Source of the DNA: Triparma columacea
Lineage: Eukaryota > Sar > Bolidophyceae > Parmales > Triparmaceae
Length of the DNA: 41,123 nucleotides
NCBI GenBank assembly: GCA_030267965.1
Contig: BRYA01000133.1
Location: 1 to 41,123, forward strand
Direction of reading: 5' to 3'
The position numbers were made by a program, and so were the translations under genes. Of the stretch, positions 11,947 through 21,291 are shown one piece after another. Position 1 is the first letter of the stretch. Each line of letters begins with the position of its first letter. Below the pieces are notes generated by a model, which searched no databases, was not told the origin of the DNA, and saw only the letters and a program-made list of their open reading frames with translations.

Positions 11947-13281
11947 ATGAGTGATGGGTTAGGAATATTTGACTTTGTTTATGGTGATGCTTATGGTGAT
12001 GACTACAGTGATGACGATGACGATTACTATGGTGGTGACTATGACGACCCATATGATGGGGACTCTCCCCTTCCCAAAACAGCAGTATACTCCGGAACAG
12101 AGAGCTTCGAAGGCAATCATGAACTCACAGAAGTGACTTTTGCACAAGGAGTGACGGAGATTGGCGAGGGTGCCTTCTACGAATGCTCCTCCCTCACGGC
12201 CATCACCATCCCAGACACTGTGACAAAGATTGGCGAATCTGCCTTCCTCGAATGCTCCTCCATCACGGCCATCACAATCCCAGACACAGTGACGTGGATT
12301 GGCCTTCACGCCTTCAGGGAATGCTCCTCCCTTACGGCCATCACCATCCCGGACGGAGTGACGGAGATTGGCATTGGCGCCTTCGACGGATGCTCCTCCC
12401 TCACGGCCATCACAATCCCGGACGGAGTGACGAAGATTGACAAACACGCCTTCTCCGGATGCTCCTCCCTCACGGCCATCACCATCCCAGACGGAGTGAC
12501 GAAGATTGGCATTGAAGCCTTTGCAGAATGCTCCTCCCTCACGGCCATCACCATCCCGGACTCAGTGACGATGATTGGCGAGGGCGCCTTCTACAGATGC
12601 TCCTCCCTCGCAGCCATCACAATCCCGGACGGAGTGACGACGATTGGCAAAAGCGCCTTCGAAGGATGCTCCTTCCTCACGGACATCACCATCCCGGACG
12701 GAGTGACGAAGATTGGCAATTACGCCTTCCGAGGATGCTCCTCCCTCACGGACATCACAATCCCAGACGGAGTGACGACGATGAGTGAAGGCGCCTTTTG
12801 GGAATGCTCCTCCCTCACGGACATCACCATCCCGGATGGATTGACGAAGATTGGCCGTGACGCCTTCAGTAGATGCTCCTCCCTCACGGCCATCACCATC
12901 CCGGACTCAGTGACGACGATTGGCCGTTACGCCTTCAGGAATTGCTCCGCCCTGACGAAACTCATTCTATCTCCTGCCGTTTCCATCAGTGAAGACTGCT
13001 TCTCGAACTGCACTGCCCTAATCGCTGCCGCTGCTGATAAAAACATGCCGACTGTCTCGGACCTCCTCCATTACAGGTGGCACCGCAATGTCGCCGTGAT
13101 CGAACGCGTCAATGCTCTTCTGTGCCTCAAAGGAACCTGGGATCACGTGGAGAATCAACCCAACGAAACGGATAGTCTGGGACAGAAGATAATTGACGGA
13201 GTTCTGCAGCCGCTAAAGAGGACTGAGGCACGGGACAAGATCCCGAAAGTTTTGTGGAGAGTCATTCTAGAGTATCTGTAA
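11947..13281 (+). CDS. BspA-type leucine-rich-repeat (LRR_5) protein
   Basis: Predicted 444 residues. After an acidic, Asp/Tyr/Gly-rich N-terminus (residues about 10-45), twelve 23-residue repeats run in register, each of the form xxAFxxCSSLTAITIPDxVTxIG, with a thirteenth capping repeat ending EDCFSNC. A C-terminal segment of about 75 residues is unrelated to the repeats and ends LWRVILEYL. Such repeats form curved solenoids used for protein binding; they occur in bacterial surface proteins and are expanded in several protists and algae. No signal peptide is visible, so I infer an intracellular binding protein. The frame is open back to an ATG at 11845, but the acidic start at 11947 is preferred because the extension is short, basic and lies in the divergent promoter shared with MCM6. 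No intron. Confidence 0.85.
   Translation: MSDGLGIFDFVYGDAYGDDYSDDDDDYYGGDYDDPYDGDSPLPKTAVYSGTESFEGNHELTEVTFAQGVTEIGEGAFYECSSLTAITIPDTVTKIGESAFLECSSITAITIPDTVTWIGLHAFRECSSLTAITIPDGVTEIGIGAFDGCSSLTAITIPDGVTKIDKHAFSGCSSLTAITIPDGVTKIGIEAFAECSSLTAITIPDSVTMIGEGAFYRCSSLAAITIPDGVTTIGKSAFEGCSFLTDITIPDGVTKIGNYAFRGCSSLTDITIPDGVTTMSEGAFWECSSLTDITIPDGLTKIGRDAFSRCSSLTAITIPDSVTTIGRYAFRNCSALTKLILSPAVSISEDCFSNCTALIAAAADKNMPTVSDLLHYRWHRNVAVIERVNALLCLKGTWDHVENQPNETDSLGQKIIDGVLQPLKRTEARDKIPKVLWRVILEYL
12160..12960 (+). repeat. 69-bp coding tandem repeat (LRR units)
   Basis: Twelve in-frame 69-base units encode the leucine-rich repeats. GGCCATCAC or GGACATCAC followed by ATCCCGGAC recurs every 69 bases. Similarity at DNA level is high enough to allow unequal crossing over and copy-number change. 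Confidence 0.9.
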
Positions 13282-13584
13282 ATTCTTTGTTGTTTAATAA
13301 TAGACGATGACTATACTTTAAACTCTTGTTGTTGATCAATCGATCAATCGTTCAAATTTTATTTGAGACACCCAAGACACCAAGGGAGGAGAGGAAAAAA
13401 AGAAAGGACAAAAAGCAGCCCCCTCACATCAGCACATTCATACAACACGCCTATTCACTCCACCACATAAACCCCCCGTAATACCGTTCCCTCAAATCAC
13501 ATCTCATCCACTTCTCTCCCCAAACCCTTCCCCCTCTTCCCCTCCCTATACCCCCTTCACGAAAAACGAACCCACTAAAAAAAA
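13282..13584. other. Intergenic region, + to + genes
   Basis: About 300 bases between the LRR protein and the SUN protein. It holds an AATCGATCAATCG direct repeat near 13337-13350 (probably the LRR gene's 3' end), then a strongly pyrimidine-rich stretch from about 13420 to 13565 leading into AAAAAAAAATGGG at the SUN start. I read the second part as promoter and 5' untranslated region; no specific element is recognisable. Confidence 0.5.
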
Positions 13585-15480
13585 ATGGGTAAAAAGAACA
13601 AGAAAAAGTCCTCCCGCCGTACCTCCTTCACATCCCCTTCCCCCTCAACACCTTCTACCCCCCCATCTTCCCCTTTCCCCTCTAGCACCCCATCAAACAA
13701 AGAAGGTTCCTCCCCTCCCTCCATGGGAGATGAGCACACCGTCCCGTCGCCGCCCGAGAGGGAGGTGGAACCACCTCGGACGCCGATAGACGAGAGGATA
13801 CTTAATGCTATGAACATAGCACTTGAGAGAAGGTTCAGTAGACTTGAGGATACACGAAGGAAAGAGGAGGACGACAACGATGTAGACGGGGTGGAATCGG
13901 AGGACGGGGTAGACGTTGGGAGCGGGAAGAGCGGTAAGAAAAGGGGTACCTTCTCAGGGGCCGTCCTATCAACCCTGACGTTCTTGGGGGTTGTTTACCT
14001 TGATTTCTACCTCCTCGTACTTAGACCTGACCTCGCTTCAACGGCCTGGGATGTTTTGGGGGGAGTTGATAGGGGGATTAAGGGATTGGGGGGAGAGGTT
14101 ATTAAACGAAGCCTGGGGGGGGAGGATTATATAGGTATTGTTGAGGGGGGGGAGGGGGGGATTGTTGAGGGTGGGGAGGGGATTTTAGAGTGGGGGGATG
14201 GGGGGGGAGAACGAGGGGAAGGGGATATGGGGGGGGGTGAGGAAGCAGGAGGAGGTGGGCAGACTTTTGTAGTCGATCCTTCCATTGAGAGTTTGATATC
14301 CGAGAAGGAGGCATTGATCTCATCCTTTGAGAACAAGCTTCTTGCCTGGAATTCTTCCCTTACCGAAGCTGAGATTGCCGTCGCTCAAGCCAAGAATGGG
14401 GAGGGAGGGGTTGAAGAGCTGGACAGGAAGCTCGTGCTGGCTAGACTTTACTCTAGCCTAGGAGACGAGGAGGTGGTTAGAGGTTGGGTTGAAGAGGTTG
14501 AGGGAAGCTGGGGACAGGGCAACACAGCTGAGACTACCCCCGAAGCTGAGGATACTGCTGCTACTGATACCGAGGGTGCTGTTGTAGCCGAGGATGCGCC
14601 GATCACGGTCGAGGAGGCGAAGACTATGATAGCAGAACTCGTGAAGAGCAATAGGGAAGCAGGGTTGAAGCTTGCTCTGGATAACTCGGAGGAGTATAAG
14701 GGCATCGTGAGTAAGGTTTGGGAGGAGGTGGTGGAGAGGGAGATCGGGGGCGAGCTATTTGACAAGATCGAGGAGGACGCTAGGGACGCGGTTGCCAGGG
14801 CTATAGAGGAGGGAACCACAAAGGAGGAGGAAGAGGTAGAGGAGGAGGTTGGGTGGGTCGAGGGGGCAGGCGAGACACGGCTGGGTACCAAGGGGGAGGG
14901 AGGAGACTCTGCGACGACCAAGGAACTTGAGAACTTACTGGAGGCGGAGCTCACGGTGGACAAGGGTAAGTTTGACTTTGCTCGGATACGGGCTGGAGCT
15001 CAGGTCGTGCACGCCATGACCAGCCCTGGGGAGAAGCTCCCGGTGCTTTCGGAGCTTCTCAACAGGCTCAAACTCAAGTGGTTTAAGAACCCCCCAGAGG
15101 TCGCCCTCACGCCCGCGAAGCCCCAAGGGGCGGGGTCCGGGAAGTTCTGCTTCGGGGACACGGTGGGAAACTTCACTGTCCAACTCAAGGACCAAGTGCA
15201 CGTGGAGAGCGTGGTGTTGGAGCACAGCGGAGGGGGGGAAGACAACGATGACATGCCGAGGAGCTTCAAGGTCGTAGGGTACAGGGAGGACAGCTCCCAA
15301 ATCAAGGGGGGCGGAGGGGGCAAGATGATCGGAACGTTCATGTTCGAGGGGGGGAGACAGGAATTCGAGGTGGGGAACGAGGAAAACCCGCCTTTCAGGG
15401 TCATCACGATAGCGGTGCTCAAGGGGGGGAGGGAGAAAACATGCATAAGTAGGGTCATGGTGCATGGGGAGACTGCATAA
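13585..15480 (+). CDS. SUN-domain protein (nuclear envelope, LINC complex)
   Basis: An intronless 631-residue protein. The basic, Ser/Pro-rich N-terminus (MGKKNKKKSSRR) would face the nucleoplasm, one transmembrane segment lies at about residues 122-146, a Gly/Glu-rich segment (about 155-225) and helical, probably coiled-coil sequence follow, and a SUN domain occupies about 462-630. SUN landmarks are DFARIRAGAQVV at the domain start, the VVLEHSG...SFKVVGY block, GTFMF and a terminal RVMVHGE. SUN proteins sit in the inner nuclear membrane, project into the perinuclear space and bind KASH partners, linking chromatin to the cytoskeleton. Order and topology match the family. The Gly/Glu segment is encoded by dense G runs (14050-14260), where a one-base error would break the frame. 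A second SUN-like gene follows in tandem. Confidence 0.9.
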   Translation: MGKKNKKKSSRRTSFTSPSPSTPSTPPSSPFPSSTPSNKEGSSPPSMGDEHTVPSPPEREVEPPRTPIDERILNAMNIALERRFSRLEDTRRKEEDDNDVDGVESEDGVDVGSGKSGKKRGTFSGAVLSTLTFLGVVYLDFYLLVLRPDLASTAWDVLGGVDRGIKGLGGEVIKRSLGGEDYIGIVEGGEGGIVEGGEGILEWGDGGGERGEGDMGGGEEAGGGGQTFVVDPSIESLISEKEALISSFENKLLAWNSSLTEAEIAVAQAKNGEGGVEELDRKLVLARLYSSLGDEEVVRGWVEEVEGSWGQGNTAETTPEAEDTAATDTEGAVVAEDAPITVEEAKTMIAELVKSNREAGLKLALDNSEEYKGIVSKVWEEVVEREIGGELFDKIEEDARDAVARAIEEGTTKEEEEVEEEVGWVEGAGETRLGTKGEGGDSATTKELENLLEAELTVDKGKFDFARIRAGAQVVHAMTSPGEKLPVLSELLNRLKLKWFKNPPEVALTPAKPQGAGSGKFCFGDTVGNFTVQLKDQVHVESVVLEHSGGGEDNDDMPRSFKVVGYREDSSQIKGGGGGKMIGTFMFEGGRQEFEVGNEENPPFRVITIAVLKGGREKTCISRVMVHGETA

Positions 15481-15674
15481 GGGGGGGGGAAGGGGGAGGG
15501 GTTAATGTTTCCTGTTTTGTTCCTGTTCTAAAGAATTGCAGACTTACTTTTAACGGACGAAAGGTCTTGTACTAGACTCAGGATGATCTTGGTGGATTTA
15601 GTTAAACTTTTGTCCTACAGATGTGCACTGAATTTTTTATTTTTGGGTTTCAGGGGTTTCAGAAAGTTCAGAAA

Positions 15675-16892
15675 ATGGGTAGATCAAGATCAACAGCAAG
15701 GACGCCACGGGGCAAGAAACCACGCAGCACATCCTCAAAAACTCCTTCGAGATCTTCAAATAACGTGGTACAGGTAGTTGATTCATCGGGTGAAGTTAAA
15801 AAATCAAGGAATGACAATAAATCTCCACAACGAGAAGGGAAAAAGAGCAACAGGAGGGAGAGATCGAAACAAGGAAGATCGACTGAAACGAAATCAAAGA
15901 GTTCAAAGTCCAGCTTGTCAGACCGCTCACTCTCCAAACAAACGACAAAATCATCTCCAAAACTCTCCCTCGAGAACAAGGCGTCAACCAAGACAATTTC
16001 CACCCTCCTAATCGTCGCAATAATCGTATTAACCCTCTTCGCGACGGAAACAAAACTGTTGAAAGTTACATACACTAATATCTGTCGACACATCTGGCAA
16101 CGGGAGGCGACTATTTACACTATCCACTCTCCCCCTACGGATGACACTACATTCCTCTCCAAAACCCTCGACCCGCCAGCCTCCGACAACGATAACGATA
16201 ACGACAATATCAACGATAGCCACAATATTAACGATGACGCTCCCCCCTCCCCCCCCAACTCCCTCCAATCAGATGTCTCATCTCTCGCCCTCTTAATTTC
16301 CCGCTTCAATCGGGTCTCTACATCAATTGCCCTCGCCAATCCATCTCATCAACTGCAAGACTTCGCTTCGTCCAAGGCTGGAGGAACCATCTCTGGCACC
16401 GACCCGGTAACCGAAAGCTTCCACTTCTCGATCTTCAACTTCATCCGCTCCTTGCGTCGCACCTTCACCCACCCATCCTCAACGCTGATCTCCTCACTCC
16501 TCTATTCATCGTCCCCCCCCTTCTGCCTCCCCTCCGGTGGCACTCTCGTCCTAACTTTCCGTTGGACCGTCAACATCTCCGCCCTAACAATCACTTATCC
16601 CCTCTCTCCAACTTCCCACCCTCCTCCAACCGTCCTCGCCGTCAAGGTGAACGGCTCAAAGAGGAGACCTGAGGTCCTTAAAATCTACGACGCGGCGCGC
16701 AGGAGCGCCAAGGCAAGAACGCACTTGCTTAAGTGGGGCGGAGAGGAAGGGCAGGACGGGCTGGAAATTACGTTTACGGAAGAGGTGTGTCTGCTTAAGG
16801 TCCAGGCGTTTGGAAGGCCTACCCTAGTCCGGTTTCGAGAAGGAGACAAAGTAAGCACGGGGGGGGTAGAAGCATTGCTAGTAAAACCTTAA
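15675..16892 (+). CDS. Divergent SUN-like membrane protein
   Basis: Predicted 405 residues from the ATG at 15675; an in-frame ATG at 15621 would add 18 hydrophobic residues and is disfavoured because MGRSRST matches the basic start expected for a nucleoplasmic tail. Residues 1-100 are extremely rich in Arg, Lys and Ser, a hydrophobic segment (TLLIVAIIVLTLFA) lies at about 106-124, and an Asp/Asn-repeat linker follows. Residues about 226-402 resemble a weak SUN fold: QDFASSKAGGTIS at the start, a PFCLPSGGTLVLTF strand pair with ISALTITYP, and a closing VCLLKVQAFG...VRF. This layout (basic tail, one membrane segment, C-terminal beta domain) is that of a SUN protein, and the gene sits just downstream of an unmistakable one in the same orientation. 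The function is inferred by resemblance; it may be a fast-evolving paralogue. The 3' end converges on the dipeptidase gene 70 bases away. Confidence 0.7.
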   Translation: MGRSRSTARTPRGKKPRSTSSKTPSRSSNNVVQVVDSSGEVKKSRNDNKSPQREGKKSNRRERSKQGRSTETKSKSSKSSLSDRSLSKQTTKSSPKLSLENKASTKTISTLLIVAIIVLTLFATETKLLKVTYTNICRHIWQREATIYTIHSPPTDDTTFLSKTLDPPASDNDNDNDNINDSHNINDDAPPSPPNSLQSDVSSLALLISRFNRVSTSIALANPSHQLQDFASSKAGGTISGTDPVTESFHFSIFNFIRSLRRTFTHPSSTLISSLLYSSSPPFCLPSGGTLVLTFRWTVNISALTITYPLSPTSHPPPTVLAVKVNGSKRRPEVLKIYDAARRSAKARTHLLKWGGEEGQDGLEITFTEEVCLLKVQAFGRPTLVRFREGDKVSTGGVEALLVKP

Positions 16893-16962
16893 CAGAAGTA
16901 AAATTCGAATCCAAAACAAGACATTTCCTTTTTTTCTTCCCTCCCTAGCACGACGGATTGCC

Positions 16963-19294
16963 TTAAATGGGGATGTAGTTGGCGTTCCTCTTGTCTAGGT
17001 AGGTCTTCCCGAAGGCTCCCATGATAGCTCCGACAAAAATTGAGGCAAAGATGATTCCTCCGTGTCCTCCAGTCTGGGCGGGTCCGGCGGCTCCAAGCAT
17101 GGGCTCGACCTCCCCGTCCTTCTTGGCCTCCTTCTTGGCCTCCTTCTCCTTACCCTTCTTCTCCTTCTCCTCCTCCTTTTTCGCCTCCTTCTTCGGCTCC
17201 TCGTCCCAGATGATCTCGTTCTCGAACTCCCCTTTGTTATTCTTCATCGCCTCCTTGGAGGTGGATCCGCCAGACGCGGCCTTGCCCCAGAAGCCGACGC
17301 TCTCGAGCCACCACCTGGGGAAGAAGATCTTGGTGGGGGAGAGGGTCTCAGTGTGGATATCCTGCATAATGTACCCGTCGCGGAACTTGGCCATCAATAC
17401 GTCAAGGAATTTCCACCAGGTGTCGAGAACGTCAGCGGCCTGCTCGTTGCACCAGTCTGTGAGGTAGCCAACGATAGCGACGTCCCCTCCGTAGCCTCCG
17501 ATGGAGAGACCGAGCTCCTCGACGGCCTCCTGGTTCTCGAACCAGGCGTCCTCGAACTTCTTCTGCATCTTGACAACATCGGGCTGGGTGAACTTGAACC
17601 ACTGGGCGGCGTAGTTTCCGACAGCGGAGAAGGCCCACCAGTTGGCACCCCTGTCCAAGACCTGGAGGGCGCCCCTGGAAAGGCTGTCAGCGACCTTGGA
17701 AACGTGGGTGTATACGGGAATGTAGACAGTGGAGTGGGGGGTGAACTGACCGAACCAGACGAGGGAGAGGACGTCGGGCTTGTGCTCCCTGCTCTGGGTG
17801 ACGAAGGAATAGGAGGTGCGGAAAAGGGAGATAGTGCGCTCGAAACGGCCGGCCATAAGCTCGGGGTGGGTCATGCCGTCGACGGTTCCAGGGTCGTACC
17901 TGGCGGGGTTTCCGTAGGGCCCTCCCATTGGACCGGAGGAAGTGTCGAACTCGGTGCCCTCATAGTAGTCACGCTGGATCGTCTCGATGTCGGCGACGGT
18001 TAGGGGCTTCTCGGCCTTGACGGAGAAGGGGTAGTTGCGGGCCCAGATGTCGGAGTGGGGGCTGAGCTTCAGGGAAGGAGCGACCATGTCGAGGACCCTC
18101 CACATGCGGCGGTTGACGTAAGTGGAGAGGTGACCGCGGTTCATTCCGAAGACCTCGAGGTAGGACATGTGCTCTCCGGGGGTCCAGAGGCCGGCGCGCT
18201 CGGCGACTTCGTAAAGGTTGTCGGAGCCGAGGAAGTTGTCGGAGTCGGTGAGGTCGAACTCTTTGATGACGAAGCCGTTGGCGACGACGGTAACGTGTCC
18301 CTCGGGGACGCGCTGGGCGAGCCAGCAGGCGGACTTTCCGGTGTCATCTCCGGTGATGTGGAACATCCACGATTCGGTCTTGTCGGTGACGGTCATTGCC
18401 TCCCCGGCCTCTCCCTCAACCATGAAGGGGTCCCCCTTCCAGACAGCCCCGTAGAAGCCGTACTCGACCGCGAGGTCGCCCATGAGCTGGACGGCGCAGC
18501 GCGCGGTCTTGCACCTCTCCATGGCGATGCGGGAGAGCTCGCTCATTTCGAGGAGGGCGTGCCCACCGTCGAAAGTCGGGGCGTGGGCGAGCTCCGCCTT
18601 GCCCCCGCAGGTGGACTCTCCCATGCTAAGCTGGTGCTCGTTCTGGATGCCGTAGTCGCCGTCGAGGTAGGCGTAGGTGTGGGCGACCTGGGGGATGTAG
18701 CCCACCGCCTGAGTGGTGCCCCAGTCATAGAGGTCGGGCACAATGCTCTCCTTGTAGTAGACGTCGCCCCTGTCGTCACCAATGTAACGAGGGTACTGGG
18801 CCCTGCCGCCCCAAATCTTCCTCATGGAACCCTCGGGATGGTCCATGGCAGGAACCTTGGCGAGTCGGAAATCGCAATCCAAGCAATCGTTGGTATGGGT
18901 AGTCATGGAGCCCACACCCTCAGCAGCAGCCTCCTTGGTCACAAGGATGGCAGTGCTAGGGTGGGTGGTGGAGGGGACGAGGAGGGAGGGGAGGGGGGGG
19001 TTAGAGGGGAGGTTTTGGGTAGATGCTGCAGTGAAAAGTGCTACTCTAGTCTTTCAATCTTTCAACTCAGGAAGTGCATGGCGTCGACTCATCTAGCCAA
19101 TGAAGTGACTTGTTTTTACAAGGATGCTTAATGAAAACGGTTGACGCTGATGTTTACGTAAGGTGATATTTGCCCCTTCATCGCACCACTTACCACTGAT
19201 CCATAGGCTCAACGTCCTGAACATTAGAAATATCATAGCTCGATGTCTTGACGACTCCACAAAGGACTCCAAATAGAGCAGCAGTGAACTTCAT
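16963..19294 (-). CDS. Peptidase family C69 (PepD-type dipeptidase), secreted or lumenal, C-terminally anchored
   Basis: Two coding exons, 19294-19194 and 18955-16963, give 697 residues. Exon 1 encodes a signal peptide (MKFTAALFGVLCGVV) and ends in TG; exon 2 begins with C, so the codon of the presumed nucleophile, Cys34 (context DQ-C-TAILV), is created by splicing. C69 enzymes are N-terminal-nucleophile hydrolases in which a propeptide is removed to expose this Cys. Downstream, THTNDCLDCDFRL and VPAMDHPEGSMRKIW are typical of the family. Near the C-terminus a Lys/Glu-rich linker (KKEAKKEEEKEKKGK) is followed by one hydrophobic segment (about 666-685) and a short basic tail, suggesting a membrane anchor. 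The 238-base intron has GTAAGT/CTAG ends. A non-coding first exon is likely upstream (see the intron at 19298-19380). The family cleaves dipeptides or amide bonds; the substrate here is unknown. Confidence 0.92.
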
Positions 19295-19297
19295 CGT

Positions 19298-19380
19298 CTG
19301 AAAGAGTGTAATGAGTGAGATAATACTTATGATTGATTCAGTTGCGCTGAACAAAGAAGAGGAATGAACGCGAAACTCAC
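19298..19380 (-). other. Probable 5'-untranslated-region intron of the C69 peptidase gene
   Basis: On the minus strand a GTGAGT donor follows TTCTGGTG at 19381, and a pyrimidine-rich CTCTTTCAG acceptor ends two bases before ACG-ATG. The 83-base length fits the other introns. The upstream exon would hold only a short reading frame (ATGCCATTTCAG..., stopping after 10 codons), so it is non-coding. Confidence 0.65.
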
Positions 19381-19775
19381 CACCAGAAAGCTGTTCCTGA
19401 ATTGATGGATGCTCAAGTGCAGCGAGTGGTGGGCTGAAATGGCATTGGTGAATCTATGGAACCCTTTCTTTGTTGGACTAATTTGGAACCCGTTGGAGGG
19501 GCTGAAAAGGTGACGTGCCGTAGGAATTGTACTAACCAGTCAAGGTGACGACAATGCCGTTCCAAAAGCGTACTTCAATGTGCTAATTTACATATAATTG
19601 CCTCTCTTTTGCTATAAATTTACCTACTAAACGTCTTACGAGCCTTGAAGTGTCATATTCTATTTAACGCATTTATCTCCTATATCCTGTCACATTTTTT
19701 CTTCGTTAGTGACTACGAAAAGGTTGATCTGCTTTGATACCATCTGCTCCTGTTTTTTCTTGCCAAAATACAATA
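19381..19775. other. Divergent promoter region, C69 peptidase (-) and oxygenase (+)
   Basis: About 400 AT-rich bases between two divergently transcribed genes. It holds poly-T stretches (near 19694 and 19752) and TATAAATT at 19612-19619, which could serve as a TATA-like element, but nothing decisive. No coding frame is credible. Confidence 0.5.
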
Positions 19776-21234
19776 ATGAATAAAGAAGGTGAGTTGTAGA
19801 CTCAATCCGTTAGAATTATATCCTAATTACCCTTTGATAAGCTAACTAATGAATATACAACGCTTTTACCCCCGCTCACCTCAAGATAACATGAAAAATA
19901 TGATCCCCCCTCTCCCCGACTGTCTTGGACCCAAATCCCAAGACATCATCGACGTCAACGACGCCGTGCACTCCCCACCTTCCTCCCCAAAAATATCTAC
20001 CAAGTTTAGCACCCCAGCGCTGACCTTGGAACCACGTTGTACGACTTCAAGTAGAGGGTTGAACTCGGTTGACAAGACTAACAAGTCCTTGAAAACCAAG
20101 AATTCTTCAACACCCGGTATTATAACGCCATCAAGCTCCCTCAAACGGGCATTATCAGACTCTATTGATGTTAAGAGGACCAAAAGACAACCCATAACCC
20201 TTGTTGATGAGGTGCTTCACAACTTGGTTCAGCTTCCCTTGAATAAAACAGGGCAATGTGGAACCCTCACGTGGTCAACAAGCGTTGAGCACAGTTACCG
20301 TACCGAAACCTACGGCGTTGAGGGCCCAGGTTTCACCGCCGAAGAGGTCCTAAACTTCAAATTTGAGGGAGGAGAGAAAATTGACTTCTCGTCAATCCTC
20401 CCTCACCTCCTCGTCGATCCGCTCCCACCGAGCGCTCGTATGTGTCCCGGCGCTGTGTTTATATCCCTGAATGGGGTGGATGCTCTCGTTGGTACCGGAA
20501 CTGCTGAGGGTCTATGGAAAGAATTCGAACCTCTGCCAGAGCCCAAGATGCCTCCAATAAAGGATAAGAAGCGCTTCGCGGCTTGGGTTGCTACTCAGGA
20601 GACTCACCACGAGCCAACTCTATCAGGAGGAATGAGATGGGACCTCGTCAAGGAGCACTACGGCGGGATAGCTGTGTGTAGGAAGAGATTGTGTACTGTA
20701 GCAGTCGCGGGAATGGAGCAGACTCCTAAGTACGACGAGGGCAAGCAACGGGTCTACGACCTTTGCAAACTCAAGTACGCGAGTAAAGTTCGCGAATCTC
20801 TGTCCATTTTCGGTCCCAAGGCGACTGATCTTAATTGTGAAGGTAATCTCTACTGGAATCCCGAAGGCGGCCCAGGAAATTGCAATATTCCGTGGCACCG
20901 CGACGCGGAGCGTAAGCTCGTCATCGGTACGCGCTGGGGCAATATTGGGATGTACATCCTATGGGCGCCATTCTACGAAGGACGCCCGGTGGGTGTTCCA
21001 ATTTGTAAATATCTCCCGCCGGGGGCACTATACGTTATGAGCTTCGAGGCTGCGGGGTGGGCTCCTGCGGTCGGAGGAGGTTGGAGCGCGAAGAACAGCA
21101 AAGCGTTCCATTGGAAACACGCCGCGGGGCACAGGATCGAGGATTGCTTGGGGAAGCATGAGAAATCGATGAAGTCCCTTGTTCGCCGTTGGTGTATAAA
21201 GCACTCAAAGGCTGTCCCAGATTGGGCCAAGTAA
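19776..21234 (+). CDS. Putative 2-oxoglutarate/Fe(II)-dependent oxygenase-like protein
   Basis: Preferred model: exon 1 at 19776-19788 (ATG AAT AAA GAA G), a 97-base intron with GTGAGT donor, a CTAACTAAT branch-like site and CTCAAG acceptor, then exon 2 at 19886-21234. This gives 453 residues. Without splicing, an ATG at 19849 gives 461. The N-terminus is disordered, with Ser/Pro and a basic VKRTKRQ that could be nuclear-targeting. The C-terminal domain has WHRDAERKLVIG, with the H-x-D pair at His342/Asp344, then YVMSFEAAG and WKHAAGHR, with the distal His416 and a following Arg421. H-x-D...H plus Arg is the iron and 2-oxoglutarate site of the double-stranded beta-helix oxygenases, and the WHxDxER...YVMS...HAAG order resembles AlkB-like algal and viral members. 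The substrate is unknown. The 3' end converges on the LIM gene 57 bases away. Confidence 0.65.
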
Positions 21235-21291
21235 GCTCGCAGATACGTAGAAAGAAGATAGGGTTTTAACCAAACAGGCTCTATGTACATT

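Noticed and set aside
11959..12554. Minus-strand repeated frames in the LRR gene
   Set aside because: Shadow frames of the 69-base repeat; the + strand frame has the recognised leucine-rich repeat.
17062..19131. Long + strand open frames (313 and 358 codons) opposite the C69 peptidase
   Set aside because: They are the reverse complement of a well-supported coding sequence with a strong GC bias; their proteins are Leu- or Gly/Val-rich without family features.
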